DNA from: Aquatica leii
Lineage: Eukaryota; Arthropoda; Insecta; Coleoptera; Lampyridae
DNA length: 64,000 bases
Reading direction: 5' to 3'
Assembly: GCA_035610365.1 (NCBI GenBank)
Contig: CM069434.1
Location: forward strand, 30,094,238-30,158,237
In this document: piece by piece, positions 53,941 through 64,000 of the stretch
Numbering within the stretch: position 1 is the first letter of the stretch
How the letters are laid out: each line of letters opens with the position of its first letter
Translations under genes and position numbers: made by a program
The notes under the pieces: generated by a model
Told to the model about the DNA's origin: nothing
Database searches by the model: none
The model's input: the letters and a program-made list of their open reading frames with translations, nothing else

Positions 53941-54130
53941 AATAATATCCACGATTAACTTCTGTTTATGTAACCCGGTATTTGCTTAAACCGATAGTCT
54001 TCTTGCAATTTAATTCAAAAAACTGACTTCAATTTCTTCTAAACACTTTCTGTTATCTCTGTCGAGAATGTTCTATATCCTTCGGTTATCGTCTTGAAGT
54101 TGACGATTACTTCGAGAACGTTTCAATGTG
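53941..54130 (-). repeat. Gypsy LTR fragment, reverse orientation, split by a hAT-like insertion
   Basis: Read in reverse, this stretch contains AACGTTCTCGAAG, then GATAACCGAAGGATATAGAA, CAGATAACAGAAA-type text and TCGGTTTAAGCAAATACCGG. It is alignable by eye to the gypsy LTR at 46425-46660. It is interrupted at 54131 by a hAT-like element and may continue after 55618, where similarity is weak. Confidence 0.65.
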
Positions 54131-54408
54131 CAGTGTTGTAAATAGATAATTTTTAAATTATATAGATGCAGATACATTTTTTTTCTTGCAAGAATTATCT
54201 AGTATTAGATAATAGATAAACTATTTAAACTTTATATAGATAACAGATAATAGATGAAATAATCTAGGTAGTAATAACGATAGATGGAGTTCATTTGAAG
54301 AACTACTATTATGGAATGTGGAAAATTACTGAAGAAAAACATACATATTGTAACTTGAATTTTACGGAACACTGGATTTTTATAAATTTTATTTAAATAA
54401 TATAATTA

Positions 54409-54469
<61 letters not shown>

Positions 54470-54555
54470 TTTAGTATTTTCACGAGTACAATTATTATTC
54501 ATTTTAAATAAATTTTCAGATTAAACCTCGTGTATTTTTATTAAAATTACTTTAT

Positions 54556-54597
54556 GTGCTACGTTTCGGTAAGATCACACTTACCATTTTCAAGCAC
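54556..54597 (-). ncRNA. Hammerhead-like hairpin at a Penelope 3' end (left arm)
   Basis: Mirror copy of the structure described at 55356-55397: outer 5-bp stem GTGCT/AGCAC, inner 6-bp stem GGTAAG/CTTACC, with TGAAAAT and GAAACGT in the internal loop. Hammerhead motifs (CUGAUGA ... GAAA) are known in Penelope-like elements; the first box is degenerate here, so activity is doubtful. Confidence 0.4.
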
Positions 54598-55355
54598 AAA
54601 TTAAAATAAATTCAAACTATAACATTAAACTACAAACTAATACGTCAATGTCTACTTTGACTTCTTGTCACCGGTCGATGTCGTACTTGATTTATATAAC
54701 AATTTCTAACAATGGTAGGTTCCGGTACGTTTGTTTCCTTTATTATACATGGAAGCACTGTTTTCCACACTTTAGGCAATCTACTGCTATCGTCTCTTTT
54801 GTTTAAACTATTTGGTCGTTTTTCGATTTCTATTGCCTCTCTAGCTACTCTAGACCATAAGTGTTCGACACTTGCAAGAACTTTGGTGTTATTGAAATTG
54901 ATTATATGTCCTGTTTCTATGACATGCTGCGCTAATGAAGATGAAGAAAGTCCTTGTCTAACAGCAAGAGTAGAAGAACATAAAAATGCTGTTAGACAAG
55001 GACTTTCTTCATCTTCATTAGCGCAGCATGTCATAGAAACAGGACATATAATCAATTTCAATAACACCAAAGTTCTTGCAAGTGTCGAACACTTATGGTC
55101 TAGAGTAGCTAGAGAGGCAATAGAAATCGAAAAACGACCAAATAGTTTAAACAAAAGAGACGATAGCAGTAGATTGCCTAAAGTGTGGAAAACAGTGCTT
55201 CCATGTATAATAAAGGAAACAAACGTACCGGAACCTACCATTGTTAGAAATTGTTATATAAATCAAGTCCGACATCGACGGGTGTCAAGAAGTCAAAGTA
55301 GACATTGACGTATTAGTTTGTAGTTTAATGTTATAGTTTGAATTCATTTTAATTT

Positions 55356-55397
55356 GTGCTTGAAAATGGTAAGTGTGATCTTACCGAAACGTAGCAC
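55356..55397 (+). ncRNA. Hammerhead-like hairpin at a Penelope 3' end (right arm)
   Basis: GTGCT at 55356-55360 pairs with AGCAC at 55393-55397. Inside, GGTAAG pairs with CTTACC around a short TGTGAT loop. The internal loop holds TGAAAAT on one side and GAAACGT on the other. This layout and the CCGAAACGT box match the hammerhead motif placed near the ends of Penelope-like retroelements, but the CUGAUGA box is replaced by UUGAAAAU, so it is probably a decayed or variant form. Confidence 0.45.
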
Positions 55398-55452
55398 ATA
55401 AAGTAATTTTAATAAAAATACACGAGGTTTAATCCGAAAAATTTATTTAAAA

Positions 55453-55496
<44 letters not shown>

Positions 55497-55625
55497 TACA
55501 TATAACTTATATATTTTAGATAGTATATAGATACGTATAAATAGATAAAAAATATGAATCTAGATTAATTTATCTATATAAATTTATATAGATAATTTAC
55601 AACACTGTCAATGTGTTACAAAAAG

Positions 55626-58600
55626 TAGTACAGTATAACTGTATAAGTGATAAAAGTACGTAGAACCAGTATAAATAATTTCTAAAATGGGTTTTTGCAA
55701 AACCTTATCTCTTTGTAATTTTGTTTATTTCTACAAAAAAACAGCAATTTATGTACCTGTGCTATATCCTGCTGAGAATAGTTCAATAAACACTGCAACT
55801 GAAACTTATTATATTATATTTATTACATCACGTTTACGTTGTTAAAGTACCTTTGTAAAGTACCCCTCTTAACCACAAGTACATTGTTAAAACTGATTTC
55901 TTTAAGAAATTTACGTATACACTGTTTTTTGATTGCATAAGATTGTACAAATTAAATATAAAAAAACATATATAGTATAGTTTTTAATACTGTGTAAAGA
56001 AAACTTAGCCAATAAGATGGTAGAAATTTAGATACGTTATACTCTCAGGAAATTGCAGTTGCTTTTATTTAATGTCATTGATGGTTTATGGTTGTTTGGA
56101 GGTGCACTTTGTTACGTGCTAAAAGATATACAATTGACTACAAAACGTAACATAATAAAGATGTTTGCTCGGTTTGCTCAGTAATATGAGCATAACTGAT
56201 AAGATAATTGAAATTCGGGAAAGAGAAAGACGAAAAAAAATTAAATAAAAACAAAATCAGTAGGGCGCTAAATAACGACATTAAACCTAAATTTATACTT
56301 AAACAAAACAAAAAAAAATATAACGCGATCGGTTTAGAGTAAATAAGGCTTCACTTACAAATTACAAACATTTATTATAAAACAAAGTCTGACGCACTTG
56401 AAATAAATGCATTACAAAAAATATATATAAATTAAAATATAAGTTTTCATAAATTAAATAAATCAGGCAAAAAATTTATTAAAAATTAAACATTATCAAC
56501 TAAACATATAAAAAAAATAAAGATTGAGTTAATACATAAAAAAATTATATTGCAATTATATCAGATTATATTAATATAAAATCGCAAACTATCAATCCAT
56601 TGCAATTCGAATTAAAATATAATTCAATTCGAATTAAACTTAACGTGTAACACAATCATTACAAAAAGGCGAGACTAATTATTTCAATTACATAAAAAAA
56701 ACCTTAAATTGAAATATTCCAAGCTTTTTGGTCACACTTACAATTATGCATTGAAAGAGATAAGAATTTACAATATCTGTCTATAATAGATGAAAATGTT
56801 CTAGCCTGTTTTTTTCGTACAAAAAGCGAAAAAACTTTGCTGTTATTTTAATGTTTTTAATGAAAGTGGTAATTTTAGCTCTTTTTGAATGTAATTTATT
56901 ACACAAACTTTGTTTATCAAAACATTTTCGGTTCAACTAAAATTTGATAATTGTTGTTGCCATATCTAATAATATTTTTTATGTTCTTTACGAAAACCTT
57001 ACTGAAAGAAACACGATTATAGCTTCTAAGCCACCAGTGCTCATATATGGCACAAATACCTACATACTATCATACGTACAGTGTACGTACTTTTAAGTAA
57101 ACATATCTAGCGTACGTACTCATACAAATAATGTACGCGCATTATACGTACATGTACATTCAATTGTTTTTACATATATGTGCTCAAAAAAAAATTTATT
57201 GAAAAGTCGCTTGTCTATTTTAAATTAGTAATTAAATCGCCGATTTTTTGTGTCTAATTTATTCATTTTATGGTTTTCTTTTCTTCTTTTTTTAATTAAT
57301 TTTTTTTATCATAAAAATACACATTATACTTTAATCACAAACACAACAGAACTATAAATACCAGTAAACAATAGAAAGTTATTAAAAGGTACTTATGACG
57401 CCGTTCATTATCAATGTATTCCTGCAGTTGTCTAGACATTAACGCCACTATGCTTATGAGTCATGATAATGTACTTCAATCGTCTTTCATAAATTACCAT
57501 AATTAATTGTTCTTGTTTTGACTCTTTGTTCTCTGTTAATTTTCAATATTTATTGTAACTAAAAATTAAAATAAAGATATAAAAATAATTTTTTTTTATT
57601 AGTTTGATGAATTTGATACAAAATCCAGAAGAAAAATATTAAGTAATTGCCAAAGTATAAGAAAAAACCTAGTATAGAAAATAAAAAAAACTATCATTTG
57701 CCAATTATTTTAATTAAAATAGGAAAATTTATTTTGTAAAAAAACGTAAAATAAAAAATAAAAAAAATTTTATAATGAAAACAAATAATATTAGTTTATT
57801 GGCTACCAAATTAAAAAAATTGTATGAAGCAAATTTAAAAGATTACCGATTACATTTTTTCTTAATACATAATTTGATTATCGTTTATTTTAGAAAAGCT
57901 TAAAATTAAAAACAAAAGAAAAAACAAAAAAGAAGAGAAGTTCGCATTTTTAATATGTAAAAGAAAAAGTCGAGAAAATAAAATAAAGAGATGCGAAGAA
58001 AACAGAAACGCCTTTAAATTTAATTGCAATTAAAAAATTAAGAAAATAATTTGTTTCATTGATTTCAAGATTTTGACAATACATAGACATCAATGTGACG
58101 TATTAAATAAAATTAATCGTTGAAACTTTGCGATGAAATTAAAGAATATAATATAAATAAAACTAACAAATCATCGAATTTTTTGTAAAAATGAATTTAT
58201 TTAAGAAATAATAAAAAAAAACGTGTAAAGTTGACCTAAAGAAAAATTTCTAATAAAAAGTAGAAAAAAAAGGAAAACGTGCTTTATTGTTTTAAAAATG
58301 TTGGTAAAATATGTTGATTATTAAAGAATACAAAACATTTAAACATCCAGTGAAGTAAAGTAAAACGAAATAAAAGCAAAAAACCTTTCAGATTTGAGTT
58401 GTCGCCAGTGGCGTAGCATGCGAGCTTTAGCCGTCCGGTGTGGAAACCAAGTTTGCTGCTCTCACGGTGTCAATAAACTTAAGAGACTATTTAATGCAAC
58501 AGATCCATAGTTTTTAATTTATATTTGACTCAACATTTTTTTTTTAATGTTTTATTAGAGCTTTTTACATTTTTTTGCTAGTATTGATGCTATAATTTTA

Positions 58601-60047
58601 CTTTCTGAAACCTGTTAATCAGATACACGCTGTATGTATTTATTCTTTTCTAACAAATAAACGTTTATTTTTTGTTTTTTTTTTTAAATATTTTTTGGTT
58701 GTTGTTATCAAAGTCCCAATGTGATTTTGTTAAGCGACGTGCAGTGTATTTTAATCTAAAAATAATGACGTGCGTGAAAAATTTTGTGACAAAAGTATAA
58801 AAAAGTGTTTCAAATTTTTATTTTAGATATTATTAGTATTGATTGTACAATTTTAATTTTATTCGCAAGCTGATAAAACATAGTTACATATTCCTGGATT
58901 TTCTTTACTCTTTATTTTAAGATTTCTTTAAATACGTTTTTTAAATTACTAGTTAATAAAATTACTTCTGTTATTTATATCCATTTTTTAATTTTTTTTG
59001 TCCTATTTTAGGTTTTTAAAAATAAATTTTACGTAATCTATTTAAAAAAATTATAGACAATAACTTTTTGACTTTCTTCACTTCTTTTCTTACTTAACTC
59101 CTTAGTCGACAAAACTAATTCTTTATTTTTTTTTCTTCAATACTATTTAATTTAAGTTTTTCTGAAATAAATTTTGCTATTTCTAAGAAAACTTATCGAT
59201 GGTATTTCGGTTTTTTTTCTCTTTCGCTTCTTTTACTTTTTTCAAAGTTATTTCACTTAATTGTAAATTTAAACGTTGGCAGTTGTTTAATATGTCAATT
59301 TCAAATTCAATATTTTTACCTTCAACCATTAATTTTTATAAATTTGATATTTCCAACTCTTAACAAATTTGATTAGTCAACGTAAATTCAAGTTTGTTAG
59401 TTCGTTTTATGCAGTTTGTTAAATTTGCTTTTTACTAGGTAAGCGTTCTATACATTTTAGCATCAATCAACGACATTAGACAATTTTTTTATATAATTTT
59501 AATAATATTTCTAGTCTGAGGTAATTAATAGACCAAAACATGTAACATTTTATTAATTAACATCAAATATAACATTATATATTAGATTTATTCATTGTTC
59601 TATTTATTTTATTATATCTAACCCAATTATGATTTTTTTGGATCCGTTTTTTGAAGTAAATAGCTATAATCTAACCAATGTACTTTATATCTTTTTGACA
59701 TTAAAATGTAGAAATAATTTGTAATATCGTTTATTGTAAGATACGTGTTCTACAGTTTAAGTTTTTTTACAATCATATGAAATGTGTTTTAGTTTTCTTT
59801 ATAAACCAACAAATCTTAGTTGGAAAGACTTGAAAAAATAGTTAGAACTAGGTATTTATTGACTTTGAAAAACAATAATTTTAATTACATATACTATATA
59901 ACTTACATGAACAAAAATTAATCCTATTAAACTAATGTGTACTTATTTATAATTACATTTTTAATTTCTTTAATTAAATTGGTTGTTATTGATTTTATGT
60001 GAGTAGTCAAATTTTGTTACTAATTGAGACGACCCGTTTCATTTAGT
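55626..60047. other. AT-rich intergenic region between TPP2 and the DEG/ENaC gene
   Basis: More than 4 kb with no recognised gene; long A and T runs dominate. A cluster of GTAC/TACGTAC words lies at 57060-57170, and a short GC-richer patch at 58395-58490 begins CCAGTGGCGTAGCATGCG, a word often found at insect repeat termini. The promoter of the downstream channel gene is not identifiable. Confidence 0.5.
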
Positions 60048-63000
60048 ATGCATAATTTAAAACAATTAAAACTCAAGTTGCAAAATTATCTTGAAACAAC
60101 AACTTTACACGGCTTAAAATATGTTGGCAAACCCTCAACTACATTAATTGAAAAGTAAGTACTTTTGTTCAATTATTTATTAAGAGCATACATGAAAAAA
60201 TGTTGTAGATTATTTTGGATAGTAGCGTTTATAACAGCAATCCTATTTTCTGGATATTTTATTGATAAAATCATAGATAATTATAATAATAGAGTCATAA
60301 TAAGTTTAAATCCTTATTCTACTTCTGCAAACAGTGTACCTTTTCCAACGGTTACAATATGTAATATGAATCGTGTAAATAAAATTAAAGCACAAGTATT
60401 ATTAAAATCTGGGTAAGTTATTTATTGATCTAAGGAATAAAAGCTTTATTTTATGTAAATGATTATAATTGTGTTATTTTTATAGATCGCAATTAGAAAA
60501 AGTAGCATTGTGTGATTTATGTAATCAATATAATTCTGCAGACTGTATGATGCCAGAGATTCATTTATCTAAAAACTTCTTCGTTAATTTTACAATGCAG
60601 GTGTACAAAATAAGTAGATATTAACTGTATTTTATGCTTTTTAGATAGATATAGCCAATTCTTACAACATATATTTTTTTAAATTATCAATTCCCAATCA
60701 ACAAGAAAACATTTTTTAAATGTTTTTTTTCAACGTTAAAATAAACCATACACTGGTACTTTGCGCAAGTGAGGTTATTAAGTACTTAATTCAAATTTAC
60801 AAGAAAGTTTTTAGAAAAACGCAAATGTTTAAAATGTATTTATTAATAATATGTAGCAATATTTTATAGAATTGTTTTTTTGATACAATATATAAAACAC
60901 AAAAGTGTATAGGTATGTTACTAAAAAATGTTTTAGAAAACATTTTTTAAATATTTCAGTATAATTATTTAAACGAAATATTTTTTAAACGCCACAAAAA
61001 TATTTTTTATTTTATCTTAAAACGTTGTAACGTTCTTAACACATAAAAAAAACGTTTCCTTGTTGATTCGACTGTCAGTGCAACGTTCAAAGCAAAAATA
61101 ATGTAATTTAATATTGGTAAATATACAAAATATAACAAACCTAAATTTGAAAAAATATATAATGCAAAACACCAAATAATAATTTATCGTGTGTACAAAT
61201 TTACTTTCTTAACAAAAAGTCGAAAATTAATGGTGTATAGAATTTTAAAATTAGTCTCAGTGTTTTTTCATAATATATTTTCTATAACTGTCTATAATTT
61301 TGACTAAAAAAGTTAATAATTTATATCTTATAATAATAATTGCGAATAAGAATCTTATAATAGCGTTATATTATATTGTCAACATAAAAAAAATATTGAT
61401 AATTTTAAGGTATCTCCTACGTGTGAAGACATGATCAAAGCATGTTTTTGGAAAAACAAGGCTGTTAATTGCAGCGTTATTTTTAACGACGTTATAACTG
61501 ACGTTGGAGCATGTTGCGTTTTTAACCAATTACCTTTGAATTATATATTCAGACAAACGTAACTAGTGTATATCGATTGTGTTACTTCGATAATATTATT
61601 TTTTTATAGGAACTTAAGCAACTTAATCAATAAAGAGACAAATTTTCAGTTTGAAGAATGGAATTTTGAAAAAGGTTATGAACAGAATACTACAAACAGA
61701 ACAATACCATTAAAGTTAAAAGGTATTTAATTTACTTTTTGTTTTTTTCAATACAATACACGACTACAATTAGATTGTTTTCAGGTTCTGGACTTACATT
61801 AGTTTTAGACGCTGATATACAAAATAATTACTGTTCGTCTTCGAATAGTGTCGGATTTAAAGTACGTAAATAAAAAATATTTGTTACAAATCTTAGGTTT
61901 TATTTTAGATATTGATATCTAATCCAGTAGAAATGTCTCTGGTGAAAAATTATGGAATTCACGTGCCTACTATGTATCAGAGTGTAATTTCGTTAAAGCC
62001 TTCTGTATCGGACGGAAAAAAATCTTTGCAACATGAAAGTTATATGAATCGTTGGTGTTACTTTAACCAAGAGCGTTTTTTAAAGTTCTTTAAGTAAGTA
62101 AAATTTTGTTATAGTATAAATAGTAAAAATTGAAAATTTTGTGTTAATAAGCATAATTTTATTTCACATCATAATTTTCTAGAACTTACACATTTCGAAA
62201 TTGCATAACAGAATGCAGAGTAAACTACACTCTGGAGAAATGTAACTGCATTCCTTACTATATGATAAGTATACATTAAATTCAACAGTTTAATCAGCAA
62301 ACTAATTTTTTTTATAGGTAATTCAACTGCTGACATGTGTGAACATCATAATTTAGAATGTATTCATAAAGTACAAGGTAATGTATAAGTTTCAGCCAAT
62401 AACGTTAATCGCCTAACGTATTTGAAGATAAATATTTTCTTTGTGGTTAAGCACTGTATTATTGATGTACTTATTTGTGATAACGTTTGGGATTTCATAC
62501 TTTTTCAATCAAAACATAATTATTGTAAGGTTGTTAAGAAATTACCTGAAAGAGTGTTCACTACGAAACCTAATTACATATAGTCATCAGATACAAAACT
62601 AAAACTGTTTTTGTCCTAAATTTTTTTAAGAAATACTAATATTATATATTAATCACATAATTGTTAAGTAAAAAACCACTTACTATTTCTTTTTGAACAG
62701 ATTTAATGGCATTTAATGAAAAACCATTGCAAAAGAGGTAAATATTAAAATACAATTAAACAAATTAGGTACTGAAAGATGTGTTGTAGATCAAAATGTC
62801 ATTGTTTACCGAATTGCAACGAATATAGTTTTTCAGAGCGAATGTCTTACAACCGTTTAACTGCTACTCGATTATTTTATATGGTTCCTGCAAATAAAAT
62901 AATAGAAAATAAAACACGTACAGAGTTTCTGTAAATATGTTTTTTTTTATAATATAAAGAGAATCACAGATATTTTGGTTTTAGTAAAAGTGCAGCTATT

Positions 63001-63284
63001 GTTAAATTATATTATGAAAAATCCGTCATTGAAAGATCTACAAAAAACGACATTTACGACATTATTGAATTTCTATGTAAATAATGTATAAAACGATTAA
63101 ACACGTTCAGTTACACCGTTATCTTTTAGCCAATATGGGTGGATTATTGTGCATTTTTTTAGGATTTAGTTTTCTTAGCGGCGCCGAAATTGCGTATCAT
63201 CTGCTATGTGCAATTGTTCCATTTATAATACAGATGATTAGAGATAATGCAAAGAAAAAAGAAGTTATACCATTTATGAAATAA
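60048..63284 (+). CDS. Pickpocket-type DEG/ENaC sodium channel subunit
   Basis: Plasma-membrane, amiloride-sensitive-type sodium channel subunit; insect pickpocket proteins act in mechano-, chemo- and osmosensation. Exons by inspection: 60048-60154, 60209-60412, 60486-60600, 61410-61558, 61610-61722, 61785-61861, 61909-62093, 62183-62268, 62318-62377, 62701-62737, 62790-62930, 62985-63076, 63130-63284. All are GT-AG; 1521 nt in frame gives 506 aa, normal for the family. Features: cytoplasmic gating His-Gly at residues 21-22 (TLHGLKYVG); TM1 ~37-54 (LFWIVAFITAILFSGYF); FPTVTICNMN after TM1; cysteine-rich extracellular domain (GACCVFNQL, GFKILISNPVEM, NCITECRVNY, CHCLPNCNEYSF); TM2 ~456-480 with SNMGGLLCIFLGFSFLSGAE, including the G-F-S selectivity-filter site. 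An AATAAA overlaps the stop codon. The first exon could be preceded by another, because TTTAG lies just upstream of the ATG. Subfamily is not assigned. Confidence 0.92.
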
Positions 63285-64000
63285 ATAGGTTCATATAACT
63301 TTTTATTGCATTTATTTTATTTATTTATTTTATGTTGCAGTATGTTTAACCTTTTTTGATTTCAAGCCAGTTTTGGGCCGGGCGTCAAAAAAGATTCGGG
63401 TCGGGCTACGGTTACATATTCTTATATATCGCACCAGGCTCAGCGTACGATTCGGCTCGAAAATCGTCTTTTCGGACCGGCTCGAAATGATGCAGATTAA
63501 TAAAACATGTGTTTAGTAGATGTTGTCTGAGAAACAAAATAATAATACAGTTTATTCTTTCTCAATTTTTTTATGTGTTATGAAGTTCAATTTAATTATA
63601 CCAGAAATTACTTTTCAATTATAATAAGTACAAAAAATAAACTAATGCTTAAAATCTCTATCAAATATTACAATATGTGTAATCTTTATATTTAAAACGT
63701 AATAATTTATGTAAAAAATGAACGACTAACTATAAAATAATATGTAAATACAACATACGCTACCATAGCGTAATATCGTTTGTGATATTTTACTATTCCT
63801 CTACTTAGATGCATTGTCTAAAAATTAAAACTTAATTATTTGTAATTATATCATATTTTCCAAAAGTTACTGATTTACTAAACACAGTTATATATCCACT
63901 ACATTCGAATGTTGCTTTATATTATATATAACTTGCGTTATAACATAAGTAGATTATGTAACTATCAATGTAATATAAATCATTCATGTAATGTTACTTA
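63285..64000. other. Region after the DEG/ENaC gene, no gene; GC-richer patch 63365-63500
   Basis: AT-rich except for 63365-63500, which contains GGGCCGGGCGTC, GATTCGGGTCGGGCTACGG and GGCTCGAAAATCG-type words, a short repeat-like insert of unknown family. No open frame was recognised. Confidence 0.45.

Larger units (their letters stand above)
54495..55458. repeat. Long palindrome: two head-to-head Penelope GIY-YIG 3' ends
   Basis: Arms of about 465 bp (about 54495-54966 and 54987-55458) are nearly perfect inverted copies, separated by only 20 bases. Each arm encodes the C-terminal part of a Penelope GIY-YIG endonuclease (SLAQHVIETGHIINFNNTKV, REAIEIEKRP, LPKVWKTVLP, stop after SRSQSRH). The left copy reads minus from about 54966 to 54645, the right copy plus from about 54960 to 55308. 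The right copy is slightly longer because the 20-base spacer supplies RVEEHK of the same domain. Differences are few (for example CACCGGTCGATG versus the ACGGGTG counterpart), so the duplication is young relative to the other relics. Reading through either strand gives chimeric 198-codon frames whose first half is the antisense of the other copy. Confidence 0.92.
54131..55617. mobile_element. hAT-like element carrying a Penelope palindrome, 8-bp target duplication
   Basis: Termini are CAGTGTTGTAAATAGATAAT at 54131 and, in reverse, CAGTGTTGTAAATTATC at 55617. TCAATGTG is found on both sides (54123-54130 and 55618-55625), an exact 8-bp target duplication. The outer ~250-280 bp on each side are rich in TAGATAA words as in the element at 46675-48196. 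Inside, (TA)n microsatellites at about 54414-54465 and 55457-55493 flank a long palindrome of Penelope 3' ends. No hAT transposase is present, so the element is non-autonomous. It sits inside a gypsy LTR fragment upstream of TPP2. Confidence 0.8.

Noticed and set aside
54645-55308. Two 198-codon frames taken as full-length proteins
   Set aside because: The first half of each is the antisense of the opposite arm; only the second half is Penelope endonuclease.

Overview
The window is eukaryotic and almost certainly insect nuclear DNA. It is strongly AT-rich, its genes have many exons split by short GT-AG introns (often 45-60 nt), and it carries insect-type families (a pickpocket DEG/ENaC channel, Penelope, gypsy, hAT, mariner and R1/Jockey-like relics). 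The short introns and repeat mix would suit a beetle, but that is a guess.

Layout. 1-7850: the inner edge of a satellite array with a 148/149-bp monomer, near-identical up to about 7.13 kb and decayed over the last five units. 7.86-15.7 kb: repeat-rich intergenic DNA with a deleted non-LTR element (-), a degenerate ~155-bp tandem repeat, and a hAT transposase relic (+) broken by a Penelope-derived fold-back insertion. 15.7-34.5 kb (+): a complete PHF3/DIDO-type gene, 21 coding exons and 1849 codons by my splicing, with PHD finger, TFIIS-central and SPOC domains; its two largest introns hold TE relics. 34.5-38.0 kb: 3' region plus a pogo-like relic (-). 38.0-53.5 kb (-): a complete tripeptidyl-peptidase II gene, 14 exons and 1269 codons, with intact Asp/His/Asn/Ser catalytic residues; introns 2 (7.1 kb) and 10 (4.0 kb) are filled with gypsy, hAT-like and Penelope sequence. 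53.9-55.7 kb: a nested insertion, gypsy LTR > hAT-like element with 8-bp target duplication > long palindrome of two head-to-head Penelope 3' ends. 55.7-60.0 kb: AT-rich DNA without recognised genes. 60.05-63.28 kb (+): a complete pickpocket-type DEG/ENaC channel gene, 13 exons and 506 codons. The rest is unannotated.

The three host genes are functionally unrelated (Pol II-associated transcription regulator, cytosolic giant protease, plasma-membrane sodium channel). PHF3/DIDO and TPP2 are convergent; TPP2 and the channel are divergent. For all three genes, the reading frame closes across every proposed junction and the total length is a multiple of three, which supports the exon models although no transcript data were available.

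I found no undescribed enzymatic system. The most interesting structures are the palindromic Penelope pair with hammerhead-like hairpins inside a hAT-like element, a set of Penelope-related insertions with inverted termini and a one-sided 32-nt tail, a second hAT-like element with subterminal TCTAGA-type motifs inside a gypsy LTR, and the antisense bias of intronic TEs.
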